40,955 nucleotides of DNA, taken from positions 1-40,955 of IMG/VR virus record IMGVR_UViG_3300044530_000342; one strand, given 5' to 3'. The DNA comes from a virus. Numbering within the stretch: the first letter of the stretch is position 1; each line of letters begins with the position of its first letter. Under the pieces are notes generated by a model, which saw only the letters and a program-made list of their open reading frames with translations, made no database searches and was not told the DNA's origin. Of the stretch, positions 1 to 7,836 are shown piece after piece. The position numbers and the translations under genes were made by a program.

Positions 1-185
1 TCTAAACTGCCGTAAACGCTGGATGTATAATCTACCGCCTCAGTCTTATTAGTTGTTTCATTGTAAATGTAAACGGTGTAATCAGTGCCGGGGGTTACAT
101 CGCCCAAATACAATAATGAAGACTCAGTGCAGTTACCCGGTTGGATAAGGCATTTTACTTCGGTGCAATCAGTTACGCAAATCAT
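1..185 (-). CDS. Hypothetical virion-type protein, C-terminus cut by window start
   Basis: An ATG at 183-185 opens a minus-strand frame that runs off the left edge after 61 codons. The start lies 2 nt after the stop of the 192-aa gene. The visible part is Cys-rich near the N-terminus (residues 3, 7, 12 and 18) and then looks like beta structure. It continues the terminase/connector transcription unit, so a tail or connector role is an inference from position only. The partial gene at 40752-40955 is probably its other half: sharing 2 nt (tc) between the window ends joins the frames into a protein of about 128 aa. The family is not recognised. Confidence 0.6.
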   Translation of the reverse strand, partial: MICVTDCTEVKCLIQPGNCTESSLLYLGDVTPGTDYTVYIYNETTNKTEAVDYTSSVYGSL

Positions 186-187
186 GT

Positions 188-766
188 TTAACAAGTATAT
201 GTTTCAAAACAATTATCATATCCATCCAATATCACATTGTAGTCAATTACAACTAAGGCTAAATCATGCCTGAACTTTAACTCTACATTCTGGAAGATAT
301 TATCTATTTCTTTGCTATCGGTGTTTATTGTTCCCACCTCCACGTTAATAGAGTTTAGGTTTAAGGTAGTTCTTAATGAGTTTATATTGCCCCTTAACTT
401 ATGAATGATGTTAAGCCCTATTTCCTCAGGGGTGTAAGCTGTATCGTTTATCTTTGACTTTCCTACAATGGCTATACATTGCATTGGGTAGGTCATTCTT
501 AATAGATCGTTGTTAGCCCTTAACCCTTGCTCTAATAATACTTCAATGTTTGTTGATTCGGTTTGAACGTGGAATAAAACCCCACTCCTAAAGTCGTATT
601 GAGTTACAAACTTATAAGAATCTTTACCTGTGTATATCGCTGGGAATGTTTGAACCGTTCCGTCATCTTTAGTTTGGCCTATGAAATCACATAACCCTTT
701 AACCTCTTTAAATAGGTTTAAGGTTGCTATCTCTATATTGCGGTTATCAATTACATCTTTGAGCAT
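188..766 (-). CDS. Hypothetical tail-completion or connector-like protein
   Basis: This 192-aa soluble protein directly follows the gp10-like gene below the large terminase subunit. That is where siphophages often encode head-tail connector and tail terminator proteins. No membrane segment, signal peptide or catalytic motif is visible. The sequence looks mixed alpha/beta, with Cys at 188 and at the C-terminal residue 192. The ATG start is preceded, exactly 4 nt upstream, by a TAnnTTTG box (771-778). The role is inferred from gene order and size, and I do not recognise the family. Confidence 0.7.
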   Translation of the reverse strand: MLKDVIDNRNIEIATLNLFKEVKGLCDFIGQTKDDGTVQTFPAIYTGKDSYKFVTQYDFRSGVLFHVQTESTNIEVLLEQGLRANNDLLRMTYPMQCIAIVGKSKINDTAYTPEEIGLNIIHKLRGNINSLRTTLNLNSINVEVGTINTDSKEIDNIFQNVELKFRHDLALVVIDYNVILDGYDNCFETYTC

Positions 767-770
767 ACCA

Positions 771-778
771 CAAAAATA
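771..778 (-). promoter_or_regulatory. TAnnTTTG box 4 nt before the start codon
   Basis: On the minus strand TATTTTTG is followed by tggt and then the ATG of the 192-aa gene. The box matches the Bacteroidota -7 consensus. Transcription starting there would begin at or next to the ATG and give a leaderless mRNA. No good -33 TTTG was found, so it may also be chance in AT-rich DNA. Confidence 0.3.
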
Positions 779-1354
779 CTACTTTACTATGGCATTTACA
801 AATATATCGGTAAACTTTTGTAAGATATATTCACGTTCCTTTTTGCTTAACTTAAACGCTAATGGGTAGTTATCCACTATTCCTTCTACCTTGCCTTTGG
901 GGTTTCCCCCATCATGTCTTACGCTATAAACAATCTCGAATCCGTTATTCATTACCTTAATAGGGTTGGCACTATTTAAGAACCCTCGTTTAAAGTTACC
1001 ACTAAGCCACAAGTTTATGTTCCTTCCTGCCACCGCTTTGCCTACTGTTTGCTTATACGCATAGTACCCACCTGCAAAATAACCTGACCTATGCATCTTA
1101 CCATTCTTAAACTTGGTTTCCCCATTCTTACCTTTAGGGCTGAACTTACGTGGTGACTGCCTTAATGAAATATAGGTAGGTGTAGTTGACAGTTGCCCAA
1201 TAGCTGAACCTTTACTATCTATCCCCTTGTTGAATATCCTTTCAGACTGCATTATGATTATCTCATTAGTAGCCTCGTAAAAAGGCTTAATGTCTAATTT
1301 CTTAGCCGTCTTTTGTAGCTTCTTAATGTATTGATCGGTGGTATAGTTTGCCAT
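779..1354 (-). CDS. HK97 gp10-like / virion morphogenesis protein
   Basis: The protein is 191 aa from the ATG at 1352-1354, and the same frame could begin at a TTG at 1369. It is basic, with a Lys/Gly-rich central section (about residues 70-95) and a C-terminal helical region. This resembles the gp10/gpG-type connector or tail-completion proteins encoded just after the large terminase gene in many siphophages. The ATG is preferred because a TATCTTTG box (1359-1366) sits 4 nt upstream and the TTG would overlap that box. The family assignment is tentative and rests on size, composition and neighbours. Confidence 0.65.
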   Translation of the reverse strand: MANYTTDQYIKKLQKTAKKLDIKPFYEATNEIIIMQSERIFNKGIDSKGSAIGQLSTTPTYISLRQSPRKFSPKGKNGETKFKNGKMHRSGYFAGGYYAYKQTVGKAVAGRNINLWLSGNFKRGFLNSANPIKVMNNGFEIVYSVRHDGGNPKGKVEGIVDNYPLAFKLSKKEREYILQKFTDIFVNAIVK

Positions 1355-1358
1355 AACA

Positions 1359-1366
1359 CAAAGATA
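1359..1366 (-). promoter_or_regulatory. TAnnTTTG box 4 nt before the start codon
   Basis: TATCTTTG on the minus strand is followed by tgtt and the ATG of the gp10-like gene. The arrangement is the same as at 771-778 and 34432-34439. It could be a promoter giving a leaderless transcript in the 15-nt gap after the terminase gene. No clear -33 element was seen. Confidence 0.3.
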
Positions 1367-1371
1367 CAAAA

Positions 1372-2703
1372 TTAAATTCTAATCCAATCTGCATTAAACG
1401 TGGCTAAGTCATACCGTAACGCATCGAATAAATCCGCCTGTTCTAATACGTTTGCCCGGTTATCCTTCATAATACTTCCATCATTCTTAGCCTTTACAAA
1501 CTCACAATCCCTTATTAGATTCTTATTCTTTGGATGGATTAACAACTCAGGGAAGTTACTAAAGATCGAATTACATAACACCCGGCTATCTATGTGAGTG
1601 CTGTTCTTACGTGGTACGACTATCGCCTGTGGGCTTATATTAAACGCATCCATTACCATACTCCATGCAGTTGCACCTACCTTAGTTAATACACTTTGAC
1701 TCCTTCCACTTGCATCGCCTGTTATCATGTAGGCATTTACTTTGGCTTGGCTTGGTGTACGTGCCTTAATCTCATCTACAATAGCCGTAATATACTCTTT
1801 ACCCTGTATCATGTTTGGTGTTAGTTCAATGCTATCAAAATAATGAATGTACTGTTTTTGTGTATCAGGGTTATAACCTCTATGGGAAAGTACGCAAACA
1901 TAAGGATTCGTGTTAAAGTCAAATGAAACATACACTAATTGGTTAGGCTGGTAAATAGCCCTATCGCTTACGTGCTTAGCCCTCTCAAAAGAATAAAGCC
2001 AATTAAACCCTGCCATAGTTACACGTTCACACATTACCTCACGGGCAAAGGTGTACTTATCATACATCTTCTCTAAACTTTCAATATATCCTGCTGGTAG
2101 GTTTTTAACATTATCATAGGTAGTTCCAAATACGGTAGGTATTGCATCATCCCCGTAAACTAACTCATCAATATCCGGGTTAGCACCGGGAGGGGTTAGC
2201 GTGTAAAATGTTTTTGGGTTATCGCTACCACTCATACGACCTAATACCACATCCAAGTCCTTACGATCACTATCCTGTATTTCATCGCCCCATGACCATC
2301 CTAATTCAATACCTCTTATTTGTGTTTCAAGTGAGAATGTAAATACTTGCGCCCCGTTCCAAAATGACCAAACCCCACTATGATCGGTAAACTTTGACCG
2401 ATAGTTAAACATCCGTTCTGGGTTCTTATTCACTAAGTAGTCCTCACCTTCATATAACCCATACGATGCTAACACCCCTTTAAACTCTTTTAAGGTTGCC
2501 TTTGTTAACTGCTTATTAGTATTGGAGAATATCCCACCTAATTCGTTTTCACGGTGCAATATCATTTCTAAGGCTAAATGGCTTCCAACGATTGTCTTAC
2601 CAGATCGAATACCACCTACATAGGCAGCTATCCTAACTAATGGGGCTGTTATTAAATTGAGTGCTTTCTTTTGCTTTTTATGTAGAACGTACTTACTCCT
2701 CAT
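1372..2703 (-). CDS. terL: Terminase large subunit
   Basis: The terminase large subunit is the ATP-driven DNA packaging motor and headful or site-specific nuclease docked on the portal. The 443-aa sequence shows a Walker A motif GGIRSGKT at residues 30-37 and a Walker B-type acidic pair (D140, E141) in WGDE. A C-terminal RNase H-like nuclease has acidic residues at about D262 (SFDFN), D330 (TGDASG) and D427 (DALRY). The length is normal for the family. Its ATG overlaps the end of the small-subunit gene by 11 nt, consistent with translational coupling. Gene symbol is by function. Confidence 0.95.
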   Translation of the reverse strand: MRSKYVLHKKQKKALNLITAPLVRIAAYVGGIRSGKTIVGSHLALEMILHRENELGGIFSNTNKQLTKATLKEFKGVLASYGLYEGEDYLVNKNPERMFNYRSKFTDHSGVWSFWNGAQVFTFSLETQIRGIELGWSWGDEIQDSDRKDLDVVLGRMSGSDNPKTFYTLTPPGANPDIDELVYGDDAIPTVFGTTYDNVKNLPAGYIESLEKMYDKYTFAREVMCERVTMAGFNWLYSFERAKHVSDRAIYQPNQLVYVSFDFNTNPYVCVLSHRGYNPDTQKQYIHYFDSIELTPNMIQGKEYITAIVDEIKARTPSQAKVNAYMITGDASGRSQSVLTKVGATAWSMVMDAFNISPQAIVVPRKNSTHIDSRVLCNSIFSNFPELLIHPKNKNLIRDCEFVKAKNDGSIMKDNRANVLEQADLFDALRYDLATFNADWIRI

Positions 2704-3007
2704 CTAACGGCTCATGCCTAAATATAATTGTCTTTACTTCTGCTACCTCCCTAACAACACTCTCCTTTGCCTTACCATAAGCATACTCTAGTAATATCTT
2801 AGCTGCATTAATATCACCTGACACAGCTTTATTGGCTATCTTCATAATTATAGCCTGCATCAATGTTATGTTGTTTTTTTCCTCTCCTAAAACCTCCTTT
2901 AACAGCTCCTCTAGGTGAGGTAATTTCTTAGGCCTCCCCTTTGGATTACCTGACTGTCCCTTTTTAAAAGGCTTAAAGTTTTGCGGGTTTCCTTTTGGGT
3001 TAGCCAT
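2693..3007 (-). CDS. Terminase small subunit-like (DUF5681-type N-terminus)
   Basis: This 104-aa basic protein begins with the Gly/Pro/Lys-rich stretch FKKGQSGNPKGRP (residues 14-26), typical of DUF5681 proteins encoded next to large terminase genes. A helical remainder could form the oligomeric DNA-recognition ring. It overlaps the ParB-methyltransferase gene upstream by 8 nt and terL downstream by 11 nt, so the three genes look translationally coupled. The assignment as small terminase comes from position and the N-terminal motif; there is no direct evidence for the packaging site it binds. Confidence 0.75.
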   Translation of the reverse strand: MANPKGNPQNFKPFKKGQSGNPKGRPKKLPHLEELLKEVLGEEKNNITLMQAIIMKIANKAVSGDINAAKILLEYAYGKAKESVVREVAEVKTIIFRHEPLDEE

Positions 3008-4172
3008 TTACTGCTTTTTTACTGTTTTGAATATACTTTTCTCCATTCCTTTTTATCTCAATAGTAGGGTCTAAGGCTAACATCCTGTCTACTATTACTT
3101 GGCAGTATTTAGGGTCTAATTCCATGCCGTAACATTTACGGTTTAATTGGTGGGCTGCAACCATAGTGGTTCCCGAACCAAGAAATAAATCAAAAATCAA
3201 ATCTTCACCTTTACTACTGTTTGAAATCCCTTTAGCTACTAATCCTACGGGTTTCATTGTGCTATGACATTCACTGCGCTTTGGTCTTTCAAATTCCCAA
3301 ACCGATGTTTGCTTTCTGTCTCCCTCAAATTTGTGCGACCCACCTAATATCCAACCGTAAAAGATAGGCTCATGCTTTGAATGGTAATCTCCACGCCCCA
3401 TAACTAAAGTATCTTTTACCCATATAATTTGACAACTAAAGTGGCAATGATTCCTAAAAACCTCATTAAAAATATCGCTGCATTTATCTGAATGACAACA
3501 ATAAACCGATGCTCCACTTTTTGAATTTATTGTGTAGTTGGAAAACGCTGCATTAAGTAAATCTTTAAGCCCAGCCCTATCATCGTTATTTATTCCTTTA
3601 TAGTCAACTCCATAAGGAGGGTCTGTAAATACCATATCAGCCTTTTGTCCGTTCATTAGCTTTGCCACTTGGTCACTATCTGTTGAATCCCCACACAATA
3701 ACCTATGCTGCCCAATCTCAAACAAATCGCCTAAAACAATATCCGTTTCAATCCCGCCTTCAGGAACATCAAAATCATCTTCTTGAGCATCCAACACCTT
3801 ACCTGCAAAGTCAGGAATATCTAAGCCCCACTCTGCTACTTGTTCAACATCCCATTCATTGGCTATCATTTCCCAATCCCATTCACCAAAGCCTACGTTG
3901 TCTTTTATAATGAACTGCCGCTGTTGGTCTTCTGTTAGGTTGGTAACCTTTATAATTGGTACTTCTTTTAGCCCAGCTTCCTTACAAGCCTTTAGCCTCA
4001 TATTACCGCCAAGAACAACCATGTCTTCATTGACAACTATTGGTCTTATTGATAGCATTTCAGGGAACTCGGAAATGGACTTAACCAACTTTAGGAACTT
4101 ATCATCCTTTATAAGCCTCGGATTATTGGGGTTAAATTTTATTTCTGATATTTTAACGGTTGTTGTGTTCAT
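3000..4172 (-). CDS. ParB-like nuclease domain fused to beta-class DNA methyltransferase
   Basis: The protein has 390 aa. Residues about 5-95 form a ParB/Srx-type domain with GGNMR at 55-59. Residues about 145-385 form an N6-adenine or N4-cytosine DNA methyltransferase of beta order, with catalytic DPPY at 184-187 before the SAM-binding FLGSG at 330-334. Such fusions are common in phages and probably methylate phage DNA for protection or packaging control. The gene runs straight into the terminase genes (8-nt overlap). Its 5' end has a TATCTTTG box and a 17-bp palindrome (4182-4198) between box and ATG, so it may be separately regulated. Confidence 0.9.
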   Translation of the reverse strand: MNTTTVKISEIKFNPNNPRLIKDDKFLKLVKSISEFPEMLSIRPIVVNEDMVVLGGNMRLKACKEAGLKEVPIIKVTNLTEDQQRQFIIKDNVGFGEWDWEMIANEWDVEQVAEWGLDIPDFAGKVLDAQEDDFDVPEGGIETDIVLGDLFEIGQHRLLCGDSTDSDQVAKLMNGQKADMVFTDPPYGVDYKGINNDDRAGLKDLLNAAFSNYTINSKSGASVYCCHSDKCSDIFNEVFRNHCHFSCQIIWVKDTLVMGRGDYHSKHEPIFYGWILGGSHKFEGDRKQTSVWEFERPKRSECHSTMKPVGLVAKGISNSSKGEDLIFDLFLGSGTTMVAAHQLNRKCYGMELDPKYCQVIVDRMLALDPTIEIKRNGEKYIQNSKKAVNG

Positions 4173-4181
4173 TTTATATAG

Positions 4182-4198
4182 TTTAGAATGATTCTAAA
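4182..4198. promoter_or_regulatory. Perfect 17-bp palindrome, candidate operator
   Basis: TTTAGAAT, a central G and ATTCTAAA form an 8-bp perfect inverted repeat with a 1-nt centre. It lies between the TATCTTTG box (4202-4209) and the ATG (4172) of the ParB-methyltransferase gene, about where transcription should begin. It could bind a dimeric repressor, or form a short hairpin at the mRNA 5' end. I saw no second copy in the window. Confidence 0.5.
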
Positions 4199-4201
4199 TA
4201 A

Positions 4202-4209
4202 CAAAGATA
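4202..4209 (-). promoter_or_regulatory. Candidate promoter -7 box (TATCTTTG) for ParB-methyltransferase gene
   Basis: The box matches TAnnTTTG on the minus strand and lies about 30 nt before the ATG, a normal leader length. No TTG is seen 19-21 nt upstream. The overlapping TTTGTTATTT also matches the motif shared with the other late promoters, so the exact role of this stretch is uncertain. Confidence 0.4.
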
Positions 4210-4277
4210 GTAAATTATCTCCAATAGTGGTTAATTGTTCTTAATTCTATTATTGCTTTTAGTAGTGTTAACATATC

Positions 4278-4748
4278 CTAGTATATTGAGTTTGTGATTA
4301 ATTCTGTTTTTATTGGCATACAGTGAATAATCATTACGCTGTCCTTTTTTTCAATATGTAGGTTTCCCCATGCCTTGTCAGTATATCCAAACTTTGCTAT
4401 CCCTTCGATTGAAAAATAGTTAATAAACGTGTGAGGTCGGTAGCATCTTACATGGGTTGGGTCGGCAAATTCTAAGTCCGGGTCTTCCCCTGCTATTGGT
4501 GTTTCAATGTACAAAGTTCCACCGGGCATTAGTACCCTATGGGCTTCATTCATAAAGTGCCTTAAGTCATTTAGGTGTTCTATTAGGTGAATGGCTATGA
4601 TAGAATGATAGTCATTATCTTTTATAGGCCAATCGTTGTTTAAATCGGTTACTAAGTCTATTCCTTCAGCTGGGATAATATCTACTAATGTTTGGTTTGG
4701 TAGTTTATTCCATCCTATTCCGGCTCCTAAAACTAATTGTTTAACCAT
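4278..4748 (-). CDS. Class I SAM-dependent methyltransferase (small-molecule/sugar type)
   Basis: The 156-aa protein has a shortened Rossmann methyltransferase fold. It includes a glycine-rich LGAGIG loop at residues 6-11, an acidic turn (VTDLNNDWP), the HLIEHL segment typical of Methyltransf_11 proteins, and RVLMPGGTLYIETP. It overlaps the glycosyltransferase gene upstream by 8 nt. In this block it most likely methylates a sugar or glycan intermediate rather than DNA, because no DNA-methyltransferase motif IV is present. The substrate is unknown. Confidence 0.85.
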   Translation of the reverse strand: MVKQLVLGAGIGWNKLPNQTLVDIIPAEGIDLVTDLNNDWPIKDNDYHSIIAIHLIEHLNDLRHFMNEAHRVLMPGGTLYIETPIAGEDPDLEFADPTHVRCYRPHTFINYFSIEGIAKFGYTDKAWGNLHIEKKDSVMIIHCMPIKTELITNSIY

Positions 4749-5712
4749 TTGTTAAAATATTATTTATTTCTTTTATGCGTTCATCCCAATTATTGTACTC
4801 TAAAGCGGGTTTACATCCATTTTGTAAACTTTTGTAAACCTCCTTATTTGTTAAGAGTGTTTTAGCCGCCTTGTAAAGTTGCTGCTCACTATATCCGACC
4901 TTTAGGCAGTTCACGTTGTTTATCAAGTCATCATCCCCTTTTATGATTGCCCTTGCTGTTACCGTTCCTTTTGTCATTGCTTCCATTGGACTACATGACC
5001 TTGCATCATATTTACTTGCCTTTAACAAAATAGTTGCACGGCTGTAAAGACTATTTAACCTTTTTAAGTCTGGGCTTATGTAAACCTCCTCCGGCACATA
5101 ACTCATATACTTTGGGGCTTCCCTTCCATACGTGATAATATTATAACCTTCCCTTTTTAGTTTTAAAGCTACTTTAGGGGCAATGTTTTCGGTATCTTTT
5201 GACGGGTTTCCAGCGTTCCATCCTTCTACTAAAACTGTTTTAAAGTCTTTTTCCTTAAAGTCAATCGGAAATTCATCATAGTTTATGCCGTTTCCAATGT
5301 AGTAAGTCGGGGCTGTTCTTTTATAAACGTTTTTTAACTGTTCAATGTTCCACTCGGATATACTCATTAATGGGTGTTTACTTGTGTACGTTTTAACACA
5401 TTCCTCTTTCCATTTGGCATTACCACTAAATAAATGTTCCATCATTTGCAGATGGATAAAAATTTTGCCTTTGAAAGTATCTTGTAAATGGATCGTATGA
5501 GGTGATCCTATTAATAAGGTATCTTGACCTTCAAAGTCTATCTTATCAGTTACTTTTACTTTTTCGTTTATATTCCAATATTCAATACCATGCAAACCCT
5601 GTAAAGAATAGATCGTTACATTATGCCATTTCGATAGCCTGTTAGCAAGTTCGATAAGTATTCTTATACCTCCGTGTTTAGCAAATGCTGGTATGCTTAT
5701 TAGTAAATTCAT
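4741..5712 (-). CDS. Glycosyltransferase, GT4-like (GT-B fold)
   Basis: The 323-aa protein starts with a strand and Gly-rich loop (AKHGGIRILIELANRLS) as in GT-B enzymes. Its C-terminal half holds an LKASKYDARSCSPMEAM segment, which corresponds to the nucleotide-sugar-binding E-x7-E-like region of GT4 enzymes. It probably transfers a sugar from an NDP-sugar. It overlaps the phosphatase gene by 4 nt and the methyltransferase gene by 8 nt. Possible targets are virion protein, phage DNA or host surface glycan; the sequence does not decide. Confidence 0.85.
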   Translation of the reverse strand: MNLLISIPAFAKHGGIRILIELANRLSKWHNVTIYSLQGLHGIEYWNINEKVKVTDKIDFEGQDTLLIGSPHTIHLQDTFKGKIFIHLQMMEHLFSGNAKWKEECVKTYTSKHPLMSISEWNIEQLKNVYKRTAPTYYIGNGINYDEFPIDFKEKDFKTVLVEGWNAGNPSKDTENIAPKVALKLKREGYNIITYGREAPKYMSYVPEEVYISPDLKRLNSLYSRATILLKASKYDARSCSPMEAMTKGTVTARAIIKGDDDLINNVNCLKVGYSEQQLYKAAKTLLTNKEVYKSLQNGCKPALEYNNWDERIKEINNILTNG

Positions 5713-6146
5713 TCTAAATGCTTTAATAGTTCAGCCATTACTCCTTTACCTCCCTCAGTCCTTAAAATAGTTACTCCTTTAGTAGCCTTTATAGCCTCTA
5801 AACTATCACTTGGGCAAAAAGCCCTATAAGCACCTTTCAATAATCCAAAATCCCAAACATCATCACCAACCGCTATATAAGCCTTATTGCCTATTAAGTC
5901 CTTTACTTTCTGCTTATCCCTTAGGTATAAAACTGTTGCACCTGTTTTTTTAGCCCATTTTTCAGTACCCGGCCATGAAGATGCGGTTACAATATAAACC
6001 TCATATCCCATGCTTATCATTTCACGGATTGCTGATACATCCCTAGTATTAAAACCCTTGGATATTTCGCCATGCTGGGTCATCCATGTTTTACCATCGG
6101 TTAAAACCCCATCACAATCGGTTACTATTACGTTTATATTACTCAT
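5709..6146 (-). CDS. HAD-family phosphatase, KdsC/YrbI-like
   Basis: The 145-aa protein has the HAD nucleophile motif DCDGVLTDG (D10 and D12 from the chosen start), motif II in IVTASS, a conserved Lys region and motif IV in GDDVWD. Length and lack of a cap domain fit the KdsC group, which dephosphorylates 8- or 9-carbon sugar acid phosphates during Kdo or nonulosonate synthesis. I chose the ATG at 6144-6146 because it overlaps the preceding stop as ATGA; an upstream start at 6170 would add 8 residues. Within the glycosyl block it probably makes or tailors a sugar precursor. Confidence 0.85.
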   Translation of the reverse strand: MSNINVIVTDCDGVLTDGKTWMTQHGEISKGFNTRDVSAIREMISMGYEVYIVTASSWPGTEKWAKKTGATVLYLRDKQKVKDLIGNKAYIAVGDDVWDFGLLKGAYRAFCPSDSLEAIKATKGVTILRTEGGKGVMAELLKHLE

Positions 6147-6769
6147 TTTTGTACAATAAAAATAAACCACTCCCGTCCTAACATTTCAATCCAAATCTTT
6201 TTAAAAAACAATCCACTATCAATATAGTCAATCTTGCCGCTTTTATGTTCAACTCTTAAAGTTCCTGTTTCGGTTACACTTAAATTCCATTGATGGAAAC
6301 CCTGCCATTTTTCCTGTAATCCTTCATTCTCGAACCCTTGTATAATTAAAAAGCCTCCTTTTTTTACAGCTCCTAACAGCTTGTTATAACTTGTTAAAAC
6401 ATCTTGTGTATGGTCTAACGCATTGCTTATATGTACAATATCAAATTCATTCTCATACGGCAAGTCCTCACACCCATAAGGCTCAGGTTTTTTACAGCCC
6501 ATTAACTCATAGTTAAATATCTTTGCATATTCATCCCCTAAAAGATCGCAAACAATTAAATCATCATTTTTAACAGTACCATTTAGGATTGAAACAACTC
6601 CACTACCACAATCTAAAACTTTAGCCTTTGGATGCCCTACTAAGAACCCGTAAACAATATCATTTAGTTCCGGGGTCTTTACATCTTTTGCCCATCCTTC
6701 CAAAAAACGATCTGTTTTAACAAAGTCTTTCCAAAAGTTAATCTCGTGGTCTGCTCCTTTAATTTTCAT
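6143..6769 (-). CDS. Class I SAM-dependent methyltransferase
   Basis: The protein is 208 aa from the ATG at 6767-6769, which overlaps the preceding gene by 11 nt. A start at 6802 would give 219 aa but a longer overlap. Motif I is VLDCGSGVVS, followed by an acidic strand (IVCDLLG), a motif like DIVHISNALDH and KKGGFLIIQGF. This is the Methyltransf_11/23 pattern. It is the second small methyltransferase of the glycosyl block and probably modifies a sugar or lipid carrier intermediate; the substrate is not predictable. Confidence 0.85.
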   Translation of the reverse strand: MKIKGADHEINFWKDFVKTDRFLEGWAKDVKTPELNDIVYGFLVGHPKAKVLDCGSGVVSILNGTVKNDDLIVCDLLGDEYAKIFNYELMGCKKPEPYGCEDLPYENEFDIVHISNALDHTQDVLTSYNKLLGAVKKGGFLIIQGFENEGLQEKWQGFHQWNLSVTETGTLRVEHKSGKIDYIDSGLFFKKIWIEMLGREWFIFIVQK

Positions 6770-7391
6770 ATTTGAATAGTATTTGATTCCAATTTTTACC
6801 AAACTCAGCTTCCAACTTCTTTACCTCTATCTTATGCCTCCAATTCCTTAAACTCTCCCTTATCTTGCTTATTTCCTCTTTTTTATTATTCCTTAGATAA
6901 GCATGGCCTACTTTTACTCCGTGATTAACTCCCATCTTTATACCGTCTTCACGCATCCGCTTGCTGATTATCAAGTCATAAAACCAATACCAATAACCCT
7001 CATCTAACATATATTTCTCAAATACCCATGTCCTAAACATTGGAGCGGTAAACTCTATAAAACTAACCTCTTTAACTAATCCTGACCCATCGCATTGTAT
7101 ATGTTTGTGATCTGAATTAAACGAAGGATGAACAGCCCCATAAGTACCCATGCCGTTTACTAGGTTATCAAAGTCAATCTTGGTAAAAGTAATATTACTC
7201 ACAAACCAGACGAACTCATATTGCATACCTAAAACGTGCTTTTTATACGCATCATTGTAGGCTCTACTCATTGAACCAACACCATCACGGTAAGCATAAA
7301 ATATATCAGCATCTAATCCTACTAAACAATCCAATGTTTGTTGAAAACTTTGCTCTAAATATTCTAAAACTATGATGGCCGTTTTTTGCAT
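6759..7391 (-). CDS. Glycosyltransferase family 2-like protein
   Basis: The 210-aa protein looks like a GT-A fold. The N-terminal strand AIIVLEYLEQ is followed by a nucleotide-sugar-binding-like region and EFVWFVSNITF, which stands where the metal-binding DxD of GT2 enzymes would be. The canonical DxD itself is absent, so activity may be altered or the protein may be a divergent transferase. A late Trp/Tyr-rich patch (YWYWFYDL) could bind acceptor sugar. It is the first gene of the five-gene glycosyl block. Confidence 0.7.
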   Translation of the reverse strand: MQKTAIIVLEYLEQSFQQTLDCLVGLDADIFYAYRDGVGSMSRAYNDAYKKHVLGMQYEFVWFVSNITFTKIDFDNLVNGMGTYGAVHPSFNSDHKHIQCDGSGLVKEVSFIEFTAPMFRTWVFEKYMLDEGYWYWFYDLIISKRMREDGIKMGVNHGVKVGHAYLRNNKKEEISKIRESLRNWRHKIEVKKLEAEFGKNWNQILFKYEN

Positions 7392-7430
7392 TGTTCTTTA
7401 CATTTGGTATGATGTCCGCATAATTGGCAT

Positions 7431-7670
7431 TTAGTCGATAATTGTGGCTTCACTGATTCCTCCGGCTTCTCCTTCTTCTTTTGGCTCATCCTTTATAGCG
7501 TGTAAAGCGTCCTTACTTTGTTGAATACCTATGTACTGGCCTACTCGAACTGCATAGGCAATAATTCTTAAAATACCCGGCTTTAAATATTTTTTAGGGT
7601 CTTCTTTATATTCTTGACACCACTTAAAAATGATGTTTCTCGCTGTTGGCTCTAGTTTTTTACCTTCCAT
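7431..7670 (-). CDS. Hypothetical protein, first gene of the minus-strand unit
   Basis: The 79-aa soluble protein has a basic helical N-terminal half and an acidic C-terminal tail (Glu/Asp-rich residues about 57-79). No family is recognised. It is the first gene after the promoter at 7688-7720, so it is likely abundant early in expression of this unit, and size plus position would suit a regulator or adaptor. No DNA-binding motif is obvious. Confidence 0.7.
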   Translation of the reverse strand: MEGKKLEPTARNIIFKWCQEYKEDPKKYLKPGILRIIAYAVRVGQYIGIQQSKDALHAIKDEPKEEGEAGGISEATIID

Positions 7671-7687
7671 GATTGCTTATTGTATTG

Positions 7688-7720
7688 CAAATTTACAAAA
7701 AAGATTTGCAAATAACAAAA
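7688..7720 (-). promoter_or_regulatory. Bacteroidota-type promoter for the minus-strand unit
   Basis: TAAATTTG (7688-7695) fits the -7 consensus TAnnTTTG. A TTTTG (7716-7720) lies 20 nt upstream, counted from its TTG. The predicted transcript starts near 7682, about 12 nt before the ATG at 7670. The -33 region reads TTTTGTTATTTG, as at 24843 and similar to 28365. Confidence 0.7.
7704..7713. promoter_or_regulatory. Palindrome in promoter spacer, candidate operator
   Basis: ATTTGCAAAT is a perfect 10-bp palindrome placed between the -33 and -7 elements of the promoter at 7688-7720. A second TGCAAAT half-like copy overlaps the -7 box. A dimeric regulator bound here would block RNA polymerase. 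No regulator can be assigned; the ribbon-helix-helix-like protein at 8412 is a candidate. Confidence 0.35.
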
Positions 7721-7790
7721 TTAAAACATAGTTTTGTGATGCGAATATGATTGAATAATGACAACTAACTTAAAAATATTTATTTCAAAG

Positions 7791-7836
7791 GCCCGGGTCG
7801 TATTCGCGTACAGTCATTCCCGGGCTTCACTTTTTT
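7791..7836 (+). terminator. GC-rich hairpin followed by T-run
   Basis: GCCCGGG (7791-7797) and CCCGGGC (7819-7825) form a 7-bp perfect stem around a 21-nt loop, and a run of six T follows at 7831-7836. It could end a plus-strand transcript entering from the left, insulate the early promoter, or be part of a small RNA. The arms are far more GC-rich than their surroundings. Confidence 0.45.

Noticed and set aside
3662-4191. Plus-strand open frames opposite the ParB-methyltransferase gene
   Set aside because: They are antisense to a clear gene and have low-complexity translations without recognisable pattern.
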